A stretch of 64,000 nucleotides of DNA, taken from positions 434,001 to 498,000 of the forward strand of contig NZ_CP054011.1 in the NCBI RefSeq assembly GCF_013267595.1, read 5' to 3'. The notes beneath the pieces are model-generated. The model saw only the letters and a list, made by a program, of their open reading frames with translations. It did not search any database and was not told the origin of the DNA. Shown piece by piece: positions 27,781 through 36,975 of this stretch. A program made the translations under genes and the position numbers. This stretch comes from Prevotella melaninogenica. Its GTDB lineage: Bacteria; Bacteroidota; Bacteroidia; Bacteroidales; Bacteroidaceae. The stretch's first letter is position 1. Every line of letters starts with the position of its first letter.

Positions 27781-28267
27781 TGTTGAGGGTAAGGTCGTCA
27801 TTGGTCTGTTGGAGATAGAGAAAGGAAGACAGGCTGAGAATGATGGGGTACATTATGTCTTAACGGAAATGTTGGGCTATGAGCCTTTAGTAGAACATAA
27901 TGAGGATGGTAAACCAATGATAGAGGGCTATCATATAAGTATATCTCATACTCTTGGTTATGTTGCTGTTATTCTTTCTCGTGACTATGAAGTTGGTGTT
28001 GATATAGAATACGTTTCTGATAGAGTAAACCGTATATCATCACGTTTCCTAAGAGATGATGAGCTCTTTGCTGATACAAAAGATAAGCTTATTGTTTGGT
28101 GTGCCAAGGAAACTATGTATAAGCTCTTTTCTTCTGAACATTTAGCTTTAAAAGATATAAAAGTAGACCCGCAGTTAAGCTTAGTAACTAATATGAAGCG
28201 TAATATCACGCTTAAGTTTCAATGTGAGTGTTCTTCAAAGTACATTTTGACTTACACTTGGTATTAA
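27761..28267 (+). CDS. 4'-phosphopantetheinyl transferase (Sfp/AcpS superfamily)
   Basis: The enzyme attaches phosphopantetheine from CoA to a serine of acyl- or peptidyl-carrier proteins. The superfamily metal and CoA motifs are visible: ISISHTLGYVAV, then VGVDIEYVSDRV, and the WCAKETMYKL motif near residue 115. The reading frame overlaps the end of gldE. No ATG precedes the conserved region, so the start is unclear: GTG at 27761 is chosen for its short overlap with gldE, while a TTG at 27722 would also work. A carrier-protein partner is not in this window. It is a single-domain, about 170-aa enzyme. Confidence 0.85.
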   Translation: MVRITNDVEGKVVIGLLEIEKGRQAENDGVHYVLTEMLGYEPLVEHNEDGKPMIEGYHISISHTLGYVAVILSRDYEVGVDIEYVSDRVNRISSRFLRDDELFADTKDKLIVWCAKETMYKLFSSEHLALKDIKVDPQLSLVTNMKRNITLKFQCECSSKYILTYTWY

Positions 28268-28403
28268 GTATTATTTTATTTCTTCTTTACTGGTACATCT
28301 TAATCACAGATAATAGTTTTGATATCATAAATGAATATAATTGTATAAAAAATTCATTATGCAGTAAAAAATGTTTAAATAATTAATTAATTCAGTGTTT
28401 AAC

Positions 28404-28434
28404 TTGCTTTTTATTTTCATTTTACCTATATTTG
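28404..28434 (+). promoter_or_regulatory. Putative promoter of the 37-aa peptide gene
   Basis: CTTG/TTG at about 28403-28406 and TATATTTG at 28427-28434 are spaced by 20 bases. The -7 box fits the consensus and the -33 box is partial. A leader of about 60 bases would precede the small gene. Confidence 0.5.
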
Positions 28435-28499
28435 TATCAGTCATTTAGCGGATAACGTAATATATTTACCATTTAGTCTAATTAATAGGAGGTATAAAC

Positions 28500-28613
28500 A
28501 TGAAAGAAAGCAAAACACGAGAGTTCTTCGAAAATTATGATTTCGAGAATCAGAACAGTCAGGAACATACCGATGCGAATGAAACGCTTGGTGGTGAAAT
28601 TTGGTACAACTAA
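28500..28613 (+). CDS. 37-aa orphan small peptide
   Basis: This is an unusually well-defined small gene: ATAGGAGGTATAAACATG is a strong ribosome binding site with ideal spacing, a consensus-like promoter lies upstream and a hairpin terminator 44 bases downstream. The peptide is acidic (KESKTREFFENYDFEN, then NSQEHTDANE) and ends ETLGGEIWYN. The C-terminal LGG followed by five residues recalls double-glycine leader peptides, which are cut after GG and exported by peptidase-containing ABC transporters. No such transporter or modifying enzyme is nearby, so this reading is tentative. A regulatory or membrane-associated small protein is equally possible. Confidence 0.6.
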   Translation: MKESKTREFFENYDFENQNSQEHTDANETLGGEIWYN

Positions 28614-28656
28614 TGTTGTATGAGTTTAGATTATATATTTTATAATTGATTTTAGG

Positions 28657-28690
28657 AACGCACTTGCTCTATGAGTTTAAGTGCGTTTTT
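28657..28690 (+). terminator. Terminator after the small peptide gene
   Basis: The stem AACGCACTT and its complement (with an 11-base loop) is followed by TTTTTTTA. Confidence 0.8.
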
Positions 28691-28806
28691 TTATTTTGTT
28701 TAAATGTTTCGTATTATCCCAATAGAGCAATTATACTGGTTTCATACTTATTTTAGTGATTCTTACTTATAGTAACCGGTAGCGTATGTATAAATGATAA
28801 TTGCTA

Positions 28807-28838
28807 TTTGTTTACTTCGTCAGAAATGATTACTTTTG
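28807..28838 (+). promoter_or_regulatory. Promoter of serB
   Basis: TTTG at 28807-28810 and TACTTTTG at 28831-28838 are spaced by exactly 20 bases. Transcription would begin near 28845, so the gene has a leader of about 13 bases, which fixes the translation start at 28858. Confidence 0.8.
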
Positions 28839-28857
28839 TATCTGTAAAAAACATATT

Positions 28858-30105
28858 ATGAACGAAGCAAACGTAAAAAGGGAGGAACTAATACTTATAC
28901 GTATAACAGGACAAGATAGACCAGGATTGACAACAGCGGTGATGTCTATTCTGGCTTGTTATAATGCCCATGTTTTAGATATTGGTCAAGCTGATATCCA
29001 TTCGACTTTATCACTTGGTATTCTTATTCGTATTAATGAGCAGGGTGCTGGGCAGGTAATGAAAGAACTGTTATTCAAGGCTACGGAACTTGGTGTAAAT
29101 ATCGGTTTTGCTCCTGTAACAGATGATGAATACGAAGATTGGGTTAATAGACAAGGGAAAAATCGTTATATTCTCACAATTATTGGTAGGTCTTTATCAG
29201 CTCGTAATATCGAGGAGGCTACTCGGGTGATTACAGAACAAGGTGTGAATATAGATTCTATTCTTCGCTTGACAGGGCGTCAGAGTATTCGCAAAAGTAA
29301 TCAAAATGTCAGAGCATGTATAGAGTTTTCATTGCGTGGCACTCCTAAAGACTATAGACAGATGCAGGCTGACCTCATGCAGATGAGTCACGAGCAAGGA
29401 ATTGATTTTTCTTTGCAGAAAGACAATATGTACAGGCGTATGCGCCGTCTAATATGTTTTGATATGGACTCTACACTTATTCAGACAGAATGTATTGACG
29501 AATTAGCAAAACGTGCTGGGGTAGGAGAGCAGGTTGCTGCTATTACTGAACGTGCAATGCGTGGTGAAATTGATTTTAAGAAAAGCTTTACAGATCGAGT
29601 TGCTTTGTTGAAGGGGCTCGATGCTGATGTCATGAAGGATATTGCCGAAACAATGCCTATAACAGAGGGCGTTGATCGCTTAATGACTGTTTTGAAGCAG
29701 TGTGGATATAAGATAGCCATATTAAGTGGTGGCTTTACTTATTTTGGAGAGTATCTACAGCGCAAGTATGGTATTGATTATGTATATGCTAATGAACTTG
29801 AGATAGATGAGAATAATAAACTTACAGGGCGCTATCTTGGTGATATTGTTGATGGTAAACGTAAGGCTGAGTTATTGAAGTTATTAGCACAAGTAGAGAA
29901 GGTTAATCTCGCTCAGACTATAGCTGTTGGTGATGGTGCTAACGATCTTCCTATGCTTTCTGAAGCTGGCTTGGGTATTGCCTTTCATGCTAAACCACGT
30001 GTACAAGCTAATGCTGAACAAAATATTACTACTATCGGTTTAGATGGTGTACTTTACTTTCTTGGTTTTAAGGATAGTTATTTGGGTGAAGCTGGTAAAC
30101 TTTAA
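28858..30105 (+). CDS. serB: Phosphoserine phosphatase with ACT domains
   Basis: SerB makes serine from phosphoserine, the final step of its synthesis. From MNEANVKREE the protein is 415 aa. Two ACT-type regulatory regions (about residues 10-90 and 100-180, the first with TGQDRPGLTTAVMS) are followed by the HAD catalytic domain with the nucleophile motif FDMDSTLIQTE (about residue 200), the SGGFTYF motif and VGDGANDLPML. The ACT part suggests control by serine or other amino acids. An earlier in-frame ATG at 28801 is rejected because it lies upstream of the transcription start. Confidence 0.95.
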   Translation: MNEANVKREELILIRITGQDRPGLTTAVMSILACYNAHVLDIGQADIHSTLSLGILIRINEQGAGQVMKELLFKATELGVNIGFAPVTDDEYEDWVNRQGKNRYILTIIGRSLSARNIEEATRVITEQGVNIDSILRLTGRQSIRKSNQNVRACIEFSLRGTPKDYRQMQADLMQMSHEQGIDFSLQKDNMYRRMRRLICFDMDSTLIQTECIDELAKRAGVGEQVAAITERAMRGEIDFKKSFTDRVALLKGLDADVMKDIAETMPITEGVDRLMTVLKQCGYKIAILSGGFTYFGEYLQRKYGIDYVYANELEIDENNKLTGRYLGDIVDGKRKAELLKLLAQVEKVNLAQTIAVGDGANDLPMLSEAGLGIAFHAKPRVQANAEQNITTIGLDGVLYFLGFKDSYLGEAGKL

Positions 30106-30146
30106 TCAAAATAGGTTTATCAAAACCTGAACATATTCCAAAAAGG

Positions 30147-30197
30147 GATGTATCAAATATATTGTAATTCTATGAATATATTTGATACATCTTTTTT
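30147..30197 (+). terminator. Terminator after serB
   Basis: A 17-bp stem (GATGTATCAAATATATT and complement) with an 11-base loop is followed by TTTTTTA. Confidence 0.85.
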
Positions 30198-30244
30198 ATT
30201 GAAACTTATTATTGTTTGGCAAGTTCTTACTGTATAGGCTTGGT

Positions 30245-30425
30245 TTAACCCAAATCGGTCATTAGACCACAATATGTATAATTCTTATTACTATGGTATT
30301 GTTTCCTAACATCTTTTATTTTCTTATCGGCATCTTGTCCGTCTTTTTAACTTGACGTAGCCCGCTACGCCTGCGTTATAAAGCCAAACAATCTGCTCGA
30401 TAATAAAACAAAATATGTTTAGCCC
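30245..30425 (-). repeat. Dispersed repeat, copy A (left flank of IS)
   Basis: Read on the minus strand, this copy contains TCGAGCAGATTG, the core GCGTAGCGGGCTACGTC, TAAGAAAATAAAAGATGTTA, ACAATACCATAGTAATAAGA and the terminal CTAATGACCGATTTGGGTTA. Parts of it reappear at 42062, 57767 and 59101. Confidence 0.8.
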
Positions 30426-30482
30426 AAGTTTAACACCCACCTTCGCCTAATTGTTACTGTTACCGTACTTTCCTCGTTTTTC

Positions 30483-32363
30483 TTATGGGCTCTGTGTCCT
30501 ACAAATTTTATTCTTTTTGAATGGTGAGTGTTTTAAGTTCAACTTATCGTATATCTGTTTTGCTTGCTTCGAAGGACTACTACATTGGCGCATCTCGATG
30601 GTTTCACCTAATGGATTCTTCCCTTTTGTGGTGACGAGCTTTTGAGTGCTCATACGTCGTACTATCTCGGTCCAGTAACAGGATTCTCCTTCTCGTTTTA
30701 ATTGACAACGGATAGTGTTTACCACCCAGTAGGCTAATAAACCGAAGAAGAGGTGTGCGTCGCTTCGCTCATCTTTCTGATGATAGATAGGACGGAGGTT
30801 GAGATCATTCTTTAGTTGTCTGTTCGTACATTCTATCTCACGAATGAGATTGTAGTATTCCCATGTTACACGCTCAGAAAGTGTCCTGACATTGCTGCGG
30901 AGGAAATAGACTCCATGCCCAGATTCCATTGCCGAGAGGTCTTTTATCTCCCAGTCTACACGTAGCATCTGCTTGGGTTTCTTCTCATTTTTTATGTAGC
31001 TTATCTGGTAGAACTTCGCTATAGAAGGGTACTTCTGTATGGCACGTCCTGTACGTTCAACAACCTTTTCATAGGTTTTTGTTCCGCCTTTCTTGGAGAT
31101 TCCTTCGTTTATCCTCTGCAGTTCCATCTCAAAACGCTCTCTCCAAACCCTGTTCATGGACGACTCTGTCATAGCTTTCGAAGGAGATGTTATTTCGAGA
31201 TAATAATCCTTATCATCCTCTGTCTTAACCTCTTTCAGCGTTATCTTTTGCCGACGGGCATCCATTACTGTAACACTCTTGTTATCATCACTGAGCGTAT
31301 AGTCCTTCATTTTCGTACGGGATACGCAGAGATAATTGTAACCCTTTTTCTTTATTAGCTCCAAGTTCTCTTTCGTGGCAACACCTGCATCCATGACAAC
31401 AAGCGTATCCTTGGTTCGTGAGGGATTCCTCTTTGCCAGCGTATCAATCATATTGGGTAGAGACTTGGGATCTGCTGTATTACCCTCCAAGATAGAAGAA
31501 TAACGTATAAAACCTTCTTTATTGATACATAATGCAAGTACAAGTAGCTTACAGTCAGAGCGTTTTTCTTTTGAACGACCGAACTTGGCTTTATCGCTAT
31601 TACGCTTACTACCCTCGAAATAGAAGTTGGTTAAGTCGAAGAGCATCAACTTGTTGTCTATATTAAAGAGATTGTCAGTAACGCTGCACAGATGACGCTC
31701 TAACTGTTCCTTTAGTTCATATAATTTGTCAGTGATTTTATACAGAGAATTGATTCCTGGTATCCAGCCAGGAACTCCACTATAAAGTTCAGCGGCAGCC
31801 GAGTTATCGCGCAAATAATAATAAGATGAACGTTCAGAAACTGCATATACCGTGCGAACAATCAATGCTGACAAAGCCGTGTGTATCGCATTTTCCGTCC
31901 ACCCGTTTTTGCGCAGAAAATCCTCTAATTGCAGCTTGTCTATTGTCTGCTTGCAGAGCCACTCTGTACCAACATTCCTTGCGTCAGTATAGTTTGCCGT
32001 CTCAAGGTCTATGTAGTTCTCGTATTTTCTCAGCGACTTCTGCTCTTCCTTATTAAACCGATCGATTCCACCTTCTTTCTCCATACGGATCCACCATTCG
32101 TCAGCCTTTGCCTGTTCAATAGGAGTAAGTCCGTCAAGATGTTTTTTAAAAAGCGAGGGTGTACTTCTGTTTTTGAAGCGTTCGGTAAGAGCGTATGCAA
32201 TTTTTCGAACCTGTACGGCAGTAAGTGAAGGTTCGAACCCGATGTTCAATAGAATTAGCGAATGTACATGACCCTGCACGTCACGATATGACTCCTTGAT
32301 GCGATAATAAGGAGCCATGTCGCCTGTTGCAGGGTTGAATCGTGTCTGTACATTTGCGTGCAT
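30483..32363 (-). CDS. IS1634-family (IS4-like DDE) transposase
   Basis: This 626-aa transposase begins MHANVQTRFNPATGDMAPYY, the usual start for this Bacteroidetes group. The DDE region includes LMLFDLTNFYFEG (first Asp, about residue 241), TLVVMDAGVATKENLEL (second Asp, about 324) and a C-terminal region with the catalytic Glu (YNLIREIECTNRQLKNDL, about residue 543). The frame is intact, so the element may still be active. Its stop lies about 55 bases inside the inner inverted repeat. Confidence 0.9.
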   Translation of the reverse strand: MHANVQTRFNPATGDMAPYYRIKESYRDVQGHVHSLILLNIGFEPSLTAVQVRKIAYALTERFKNRSTPSLFKKHLDGLTPIEQAKADEWWIRMEKEGGIDRFNKEEQKSLRKYENYIDLETANYTDARNVGTEWLCKQTIDKLQLEDFLRKNGWTENAIHTALSALIVRTVYAVSERSSYYYLRDNSAAAELYSGVPGWIPGINSLYKITDKLYELKEQLERHLCSVTDNLFNIDNKLMLFDLTNFYFEGSKRNSDKAKFGRSKEKRSDCKLLVLALCINKEGFIRYSSILEGNTADPKSLPNMIDTLAKRNPSRTKDTLVVMDAGVATKENLELIKKKGYNYLCVSRTKMKDYTLSDDNKSVTVMDARRQKITLKEVKTEDDKDYYLEITSPSKAMTESSMNRVWRERFEMELQRINEGISKKGGTKTYEKVVERTGRAIQKYPSIAKFYQISYIKNEKKPKQMLRVDWEIKDLSAMESGHGVYFLRSNVRTLSERVTWEYYNLIREIECTNRQLKNDLNLRPIYHQKDERSDAHLFFGLLAYWVVNTIRCQLKREGESCYWTEIVRRMSTQKLVTTKGKNPLGETIEMRQCSSPSKQAKQIYDKLNLKHSPFKKNKICRTQSP

Positions 32364-32605
32364 GAGTGCAAAGTAACAAAATAATTTTGATATGACGGTG
32401 TCCTACAAATCAGATTTTACTCCTCGTTACAATACCCTATGCTTGATTATCAATCATTTATAAAATTGATACTACACAAAGCATCCCGAAAATTTATGAA
32501 AAATAATTTTGCCGGTTAAACTTGGGTTAGGCTCTAATGACCGATTTGGGTTAATGTTTTCCAATATATTCTTTTGCTATAATGTCCCCCATAATTTGTT
32601 CTTTA

Positions 32606-32665
32606 TGCATTGTGTTAATGCTCCGCACATGTTGTGCTGATGCTCCGCACACGTAGTGTTGTTGG
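32606..32665. repeat. Short palindromic GCAC/GTGC repeat cluster
   Basis: Two and a half tandem units with linker GATGCTCC: GCACATGTTGTGC and GCACACGTAGTGTTG. It is the second of four such clusters. Confidence 0.8.
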
Positions 32666-32683
32666 TAAGTTATAGTACAAATA

Positions 32684-32714
32684 AAATAGGATACCCTTGT
32701 AGAGTATCCTATTT
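32684..32714 (-). terminator. Terminator after the HAD gene
   Basis: The inverted repeat AAATAGGATAC and its complement lies directly after the stop codon of the minus-strand gene, with a T-rich run beyond. Confidence 0.8.
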
Positions 32715-32720
32715 AATTTG

Positions 32721-33146
32721 TTAGAAATTCCACCAGTGCTTTTTCTTAGGTGGTTTATGATCTTCAAACGAACGATGCGCAAAGTTACGACTTTCCCATG
32801 TTTCGTTATTGGTAATCATTTGATAGATAGTTCCCCAGTCTGGTAAGCCACCAAGATTACGGTCATCGATAAACATTTCTACCTTTAGCTTTCTTGAAAA
32901 ATGATTGTTCTTCTCTTTTTCTTCTTCAGGATAATCCTTGTTTACAGCCCAAAAATCTACCCCACGTTCATGGCACCAATCAACAGCCTCTTGGAGTAGT
33001 TCGCCTTCTCTGACGCTCCATAAGATAAGTTGGTGGCCATCTTTAATCAGCATTTTAAGCGTATCGGTAGCGAAAGGAATTTCGCTACCGATTTTAGGAT
33101 ATTTATGTTCTACGATGGTTCCATCGAAGTCAACTGCAATAATCAT
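32721..33146 (-). CDS. Small HAD-superfamily hydrolase
   Basis: This 141-aa HAD protein has the nucleophile motif VDFDGTIVEH at residues 4-13, the second motif region LILWSVREGE and the acidic DDRNLGG near residue 113. It is cap-less or nearly so and probably a phosphatase. It begins 11 bases downstream of the wzc-like gene stop and is likely in the same transcript as rfbA and wzc. The substrate is not known. Confidence 0.88.
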   Translation of the reverse strand: MIIAVDFDGTIVEHKYPKIGSEIPFATDTLKMLIKDGHQLILWSVREGELLQEAVDWCHERGVDFWAVNKDYPEEEKEKNNHFSRKLKVEMFIDDRNLGGLPDWGTIYQMITNNETWESRNFAHRSFEDHKPPKKKHWWNF

Positions 33147-33157
33147 TGTCTGTTAGT

Positions 33158-35671
33158 TTATCGCTTTATAGAGTCATCGTGCTTATTGCCATAGTGGCTG
33201 TTAGCATAGTTACCATAATTGCCATAGTTTCCATACTGTCCATAGCTTGTACCGTAGCTTGCTCTACCATATCTACCATACTTGCCATAACCGCCATAGC
33301 CATAGTAATAGCTATATTTTCTCTTAGACATGTCAATACCATTGAGAACAATAGCCATGTTAGGGAACTTCTTCTCGTTTGTAAGTGCATTAATCAAGTT
33401 GAAGCTTGACTTTGGAGTATAGTCTGCACGACACATATAGATAGAAGCATCTGCAACGCGCGCAATCTGAAGAGTATCTGTAACAAGACCGACTGGTGCG
33501 GTATCAATCATGATATAATCATATTTCTCCTTCAAGAGATTAATGATAATATCTAATGAATTACGTGCAATAAGCTCTGCTGGATTTGGAGGAATTGGAC
33601 CTGACATGAGGAGATCAAGATTCTTATTTACTCCTGAAGGCAAAATCTGCTCCTGTATATCTTCTATCGTTGGATTATCCTTTACAAGAAGGTTTGTAAT
33701 ACCATGCTTGTGATCGTTGATACCGAACAACTCTGCCAAACGTGGACGACGAATATCAAGACCAATCAAGATAACTTTCTTGCCTAAGAGACCGAAACTA
33801 ACAGAAAGGTTTGCTGCGTTAAAGGTCTTACCCTCACCAGAAGTAGATGAAGTGAAGAGTACAACCTTCTGTCCTTCCTTAAGCATAAACTGAAGGTTGG
33901 TACGCATTGAACGGAAGATTTCTTCCATCTGGTTGTTCTGGTTTTCATGTACAACGATATCTGCTTTACCCTTCGCCTTATTACTTGCAATAGCAACGTC
34001 TGCAATGATTGGTAACTTGGTAAGGCGAGCAACATCGTCATGGCCCTCAATCTTATAACGGAAGAATTGTAAGATAAGGATTACCAATACTGGAAGTGCT
34101 AAGCCAATTAGTAAAGCAACAAGCATAATTGATGTTGACTTTGGACTAATCTTACCTAACAACTGTGGGTCATCAATAAGTTTACCTTTATCGGCTGTTG
34201 CTGCCAAAGAAATGTTGTTTTCCTCACGCTTTTGGAGTAACATCAGGTACAAACCAGACTTTACTTCCTGCTGACGGTCAATCTGTGTCAGCATTCGTTC
34301 CTGCTGTGGAGTCTCAGCAACCTGTTCATTAAACTTATTAACTTGTGACAAAACTGCATCACGTTGAATCTGTAGGTTCTGACGTGCAGCACCAATCGCA
34401 CGACGAATGTTACCATTCAGCTCACGAATTTGTGCTGTAAGTGGCTCTACAACAGGAGAACTTTCTGAAGCACTACGGAGTAAACGATTACGCTCAAGTA
34501 CTAACTCGTTATATTTGTTAATCAGAGATGTAGAACTTTGGTCATCCAAACCTACATTAGAAGGAATTACTTGAGAAAGATTACGAGATGAACTCTCGAC
34601 CTCTCTTGCAATTGTATTGAACAATTCAATCTGTGTCTCAACCTCTGCAAGCTTTAATTCTGAGCTATTCTGATTTGCTACAGAGTTACCTGCATTCATT
34701 TTCAACTCTACAATACCATTTTGCTGTTTATAGTTCTGCAACTGACCTTCGGTCTTGCCCAGTTCGGTATTAATCTTACCCAAACGGTCATTGATGAACT
34801 TGTCTGTACGAAGTGCAATGGTATTCTTGTCCTCATTTGCTTGACGGTTATATACAATTGCTAACTGCTTCAAGTAATTAAGAGAACGCTGTGGTACTTC
34901 GTCTGTAAACTGCAGCTGCGCAATAGAGGTTGACTTTGCTGTCTGTGCAACTTGAAGTTCGTTGACATACTTATTAGATGCCATTCTTGGTGAGAGAATG
35001 CTTACATTAAGTACATCTGCATTCTTAAATGAATGTCCATAATTAGAACTAATAGTAATAATACCAGCACGAGTAGCTATTGTTGCAGGAAGGCTGGTGA
35101 ACTTTCTATTAATAGAGTATGGGCCTTCATTTGAGTTGTCGTTAGTTGGTACATAGTAAGTTCCAGTAACAGTATATGTTAAACTGTCTCTTGTTATGCT
35201 CAAGTTAATGGGAGCATTCAATCTCTCAAGATGAGCCTGGTCTACATCAACGTTAAGAGGTTGATTGCGATAAAGAATAATGTCTTTTACTCTTCCCTTT
35301 GTTGAGTAGTTAACATATAACTTCAAGTCTCTAATAGCATCTTCAGCAATAGAGTGTGATGTCAGAATCTCCATCTCGTTATCAATACCTGTTGAGTTTG
35401 AGATAATACCAAGATTTGACATATTCTGTAAAGAGGAACCACGTCTATTGCTATTACTTTCGTCCTTAATCAGCAACTTTGCAGTAGACTGATACATTGG
35501 TGTGGCATATCTAAGATAGATTGCTCCTAAGCTCCCGAAAATAATTAATGACAGTACGAACCAGTACCAGTTGAGTACGATGGTTCGATACAAGGTGGCA
35601 AAATCAAAGGAGGAGTTACCTTCATTAACTTCAAGTTCCTTCCCTTGCTCTAATTTAGTTGTTTCTTCCAT
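33158..35671 (-). CDS. Polysaccharide co-polymerase / tyrosine autokinase (Wzc-like)
   Basis: This 837-aa inner-membrane protein would control the chain length and export of a capsule or exopolysaccharide. It has an N-terminal Wzz domain with a transmembrane helix at about residues 33-51, a coiled-coil periplasmic region, a second helix (about 510-530), then a cytoplasmic tyrosine-kinase domain with Walker A SSTSGEGKTFNAA (about 605-617), Walker A' GLDIRRP and Walker B YDYIMIDTAP. The last 60 residues are packed with Tyr and Gly (about 16 Tyr), the autophosphorylation cluster. It follows rfbA by 33 bases in the same orientation. Confidence 0.94.
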   Translation of the reverse strand: MEETTKLEQGKELEVNEGNSSFDFATLYRTIVLNWYWFVLSLIIFGSLGAIYLRYATPMYQSTAKLLIKDESNSNRRGSSLQNMSNLGIISNSTGIDNEMEILTSHSIAEDAIRDLKLYVNYSTKGRVKDIILYRNQPLNVDVDQAHLERLNAPINLSITRDSLTYTVTGTYYVPTNDNSNEGPYSINRKFTSLPATIATRAGIITISSNYGHSFKNADVLNVSILSPRMASNKYVNELQVAQTAKSTSIAQLQFTDEVPQRSLNYLKQLAIVYNRQANEDKNTIALRTDKFINDRLGKINTELGKTEGQLQNYKQQNGIVELKMNAGNSVANQNSSELKLAEVETQIELFNTIAREVESSSRNLSQVIPSNVGLDDQSSTSLINKYNELVLERNRLLRSASESSPVVEPLTAQIRELNGNIRRAIGAARQNLQIQRDAVLSQVNKFNEQVAETPQQERMLTQIDRQQEVKSGLYLMLLQKREENNISLAATADKGKLIDDPQLLGKISPKSTSIMLVALLIGLALPVLVILILQFFRYKIEGHDDVARLTKLPIIADVAIASNKAKGKADIVVHENQNNQMEEIFRSMRTNLQFMLKEGQKVVLFTSSTSGEGKTFNAANLSVSFGLLGKKVILIGLDIRRPRLAELFGINDHKHGITNLLVKDNPTIEDIQEQILPSGVNKNLDLLMSGPIPPNPAELIARNSLDIIINLLKEKYDYIMIDTAPVGLVTDTLQIARVADASIYMCRADYTPKSSFNLINALTNEKKFPNMAIVLNGIDMSKRKYSYYYGYGGYGKYGRYGRASYGTSYGQYGNYGNYGNYANSHYGNKHDDSIKR

Positions 35672-35704
35672 ATTTATTACTTTTCTTATTATTCAGTAAG
35701 GAAT

Positions 35705-36595
35705 TTATTTTGGGTTACTCTTCTCCTCAGCAAGCTGAAGGAGATATTTACCATAGTTGTTCTTAATCATTGGTTGTGCTTCTTCTCGAAGCTTTTCTGT
35801 GGTTATCCAGCCTTTTTTGTATGCTATTTCTTCCAAGCATGCAACCTTAAGTCCTTGTCGTTTCTCGATACATTCAATGAAAGTACTTGCCTCCGACAAA
35901 CTGTTATGTGTCCCAGTGTCAAGCCATGCAAAACCACGTTGTAGAGTCTGTACCATTAAATTATCTTCTTTAAGATAGCACTGATTGACAGTTGTTATCT
36001 CTAACTCTCCTCGTGGAGATGGTTTAATATTCTTCGCAATCTCAACAACACTATTAGGGTAGAAGTAAAGTCCTACAACAGCGTAGTTACTCTTTGGATG
36101 TTCGGGCTTTTCTTCTATGCTAAGACATTTTCCAGTCTTATCAAATTCAGCAACACCATATCTCTCAGGATCATTTACATAATAGCCAAATACTGTAGCT
36201 TTGTTCTCTCTTTCAGCCATTTGTACGCTATTTTGTAATAATGAACTGAAGCCTGCTCCATAGAAAATATTATCTCCCAAGACCAAGCAAACAGAATCAT
36301 TGCCAATAAACTTCTCGCCTATGATAAATGCTTGCGCAAGGCCATCTGGTGAAGGTTGTTCTGCGTATTCAAAGCGTACTCCAAAGCTACTTCCATCTCC
36401 TAAAAGACGTTTAAAGCCTGGTAAGTCAAATGGGGTAGAGATGATTAGAATCTCTTTAATTCCAGCCAGCATCAAAACTGATACTGGATAGTAAATCATT
36501 GGTTTATCGTAAATTGGTATAAGCTGCTTGCTTATTCCTTTTGTGATAGGGTAGAGGCGTGTGCCTGAACCGCCAGCGAGAACTATTCCTTTCAT
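35705..36595 (-). CDS. rfbA: Glucose-1-phosphate thymidylyltransferase
   Basis: RfbA makes dTDP-glucose, the first step of dTDP-rhamnose and related nucleotide sugars for surface polysaccharides. The 296-aa protein has the nucleotidyltransferase start [20 protein letters not shown] and the substrate motifs [14 protein letters not shown] and VLGDNIFYG. Length and order are normal. The rest of the rhamnose pathway (rfbB, rfbC, rfbD) is not in the window. It is first in the rfbA-wzc-HAD run. Confidence 0.97.
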   Translation of the reverse strand: MKGIVLAGGSGTRLYPITKGISKQLIPIYDKPMIYYPVSVLMLAGIKEILIISTPFDLPGFKRLLGDGSSFGVRFEYAEQPSPDGLAQAFIIGEKFIGNDSVCLVLGDNIFYGAGFSSLLQNSVQMAERENKATVFGYYVNDPERYGVAEFDKTGKCLSIEEKPEHPKSNYAVVGLYFYPNSVVEIAKNIKPSPRGELEITTVNQCYLKEDNLMVQTLQRGFAWLDTGTHNSLSEASTFIECIEKRQGLKVACLEEIAYKKGWITTEKLREEAQPMIKNNYGKYLLQLAEEKSNPK

Positions 36596-36975
36596 AATAG
36601 TGTATAATAGTGTGGTTTGATATCTGTTTTTAAATTAGTAGTTATTGTTTATCTTTATATGCTTTAACGCTAAATACCTATAGTCGTATCCTACCATATG
36701 TGCTTTAAGTGCAAATATGGGTGGTAATAGGACTGTACTCAATATGAACAAGTCATTGAGGACAACCAATCCTTTCGTTAAGTATTTGTCGTTACACGCT
36801 TTCATTTGCAATATTGCTATCTTGATTGCAAAGGTAATGAATTTAATTTAATTAAAAGCTGTGAAAATGAGAAATCATTTACTTAATAGGTGAATTTCAT
36901 GTTTTTTTATTAACTTTGCAATCGAGTAAAAATTAAAAGTTCATCTTAATAACTTTAAAACTTTAAACAAAAGAT
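36596..36975. other. Divergent intergenic region with -7 boxes
   Basis: On the minus strand TACCTTTG (36829-36836) is a likely -7 box for rfbA, giving a leader of about 230 bases. On the plus strand TAACTTTG (36911-36918) is a likely -7 box for the next gene. No small gene or obvious riboswitch was recognised in the leader. Confidence 0.45.

Larger units (their letters stand above)
30245..32554 (-). mobile_element. IS1634-like insertion element and flanking repeat
   Basis: A transposase gene lies between perfect 22-bp inverted repeats: 30245-30266 (TTAACCCAAATCGGTCATTA plus two bases) and its complement at 32533-32554. A second pair lies inside at 30420-30434 and 32516-32530, matching 13 of 15 bases (AGCCCAAGTTTAAC type), so the true ends of the element could be the inner pair, with the outer pair belonging to a repeat into which it inserted. 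No clear target duplication was found. The left part shares about 180 bases with repeats elsewhere in the window. Confidence 0.6.
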
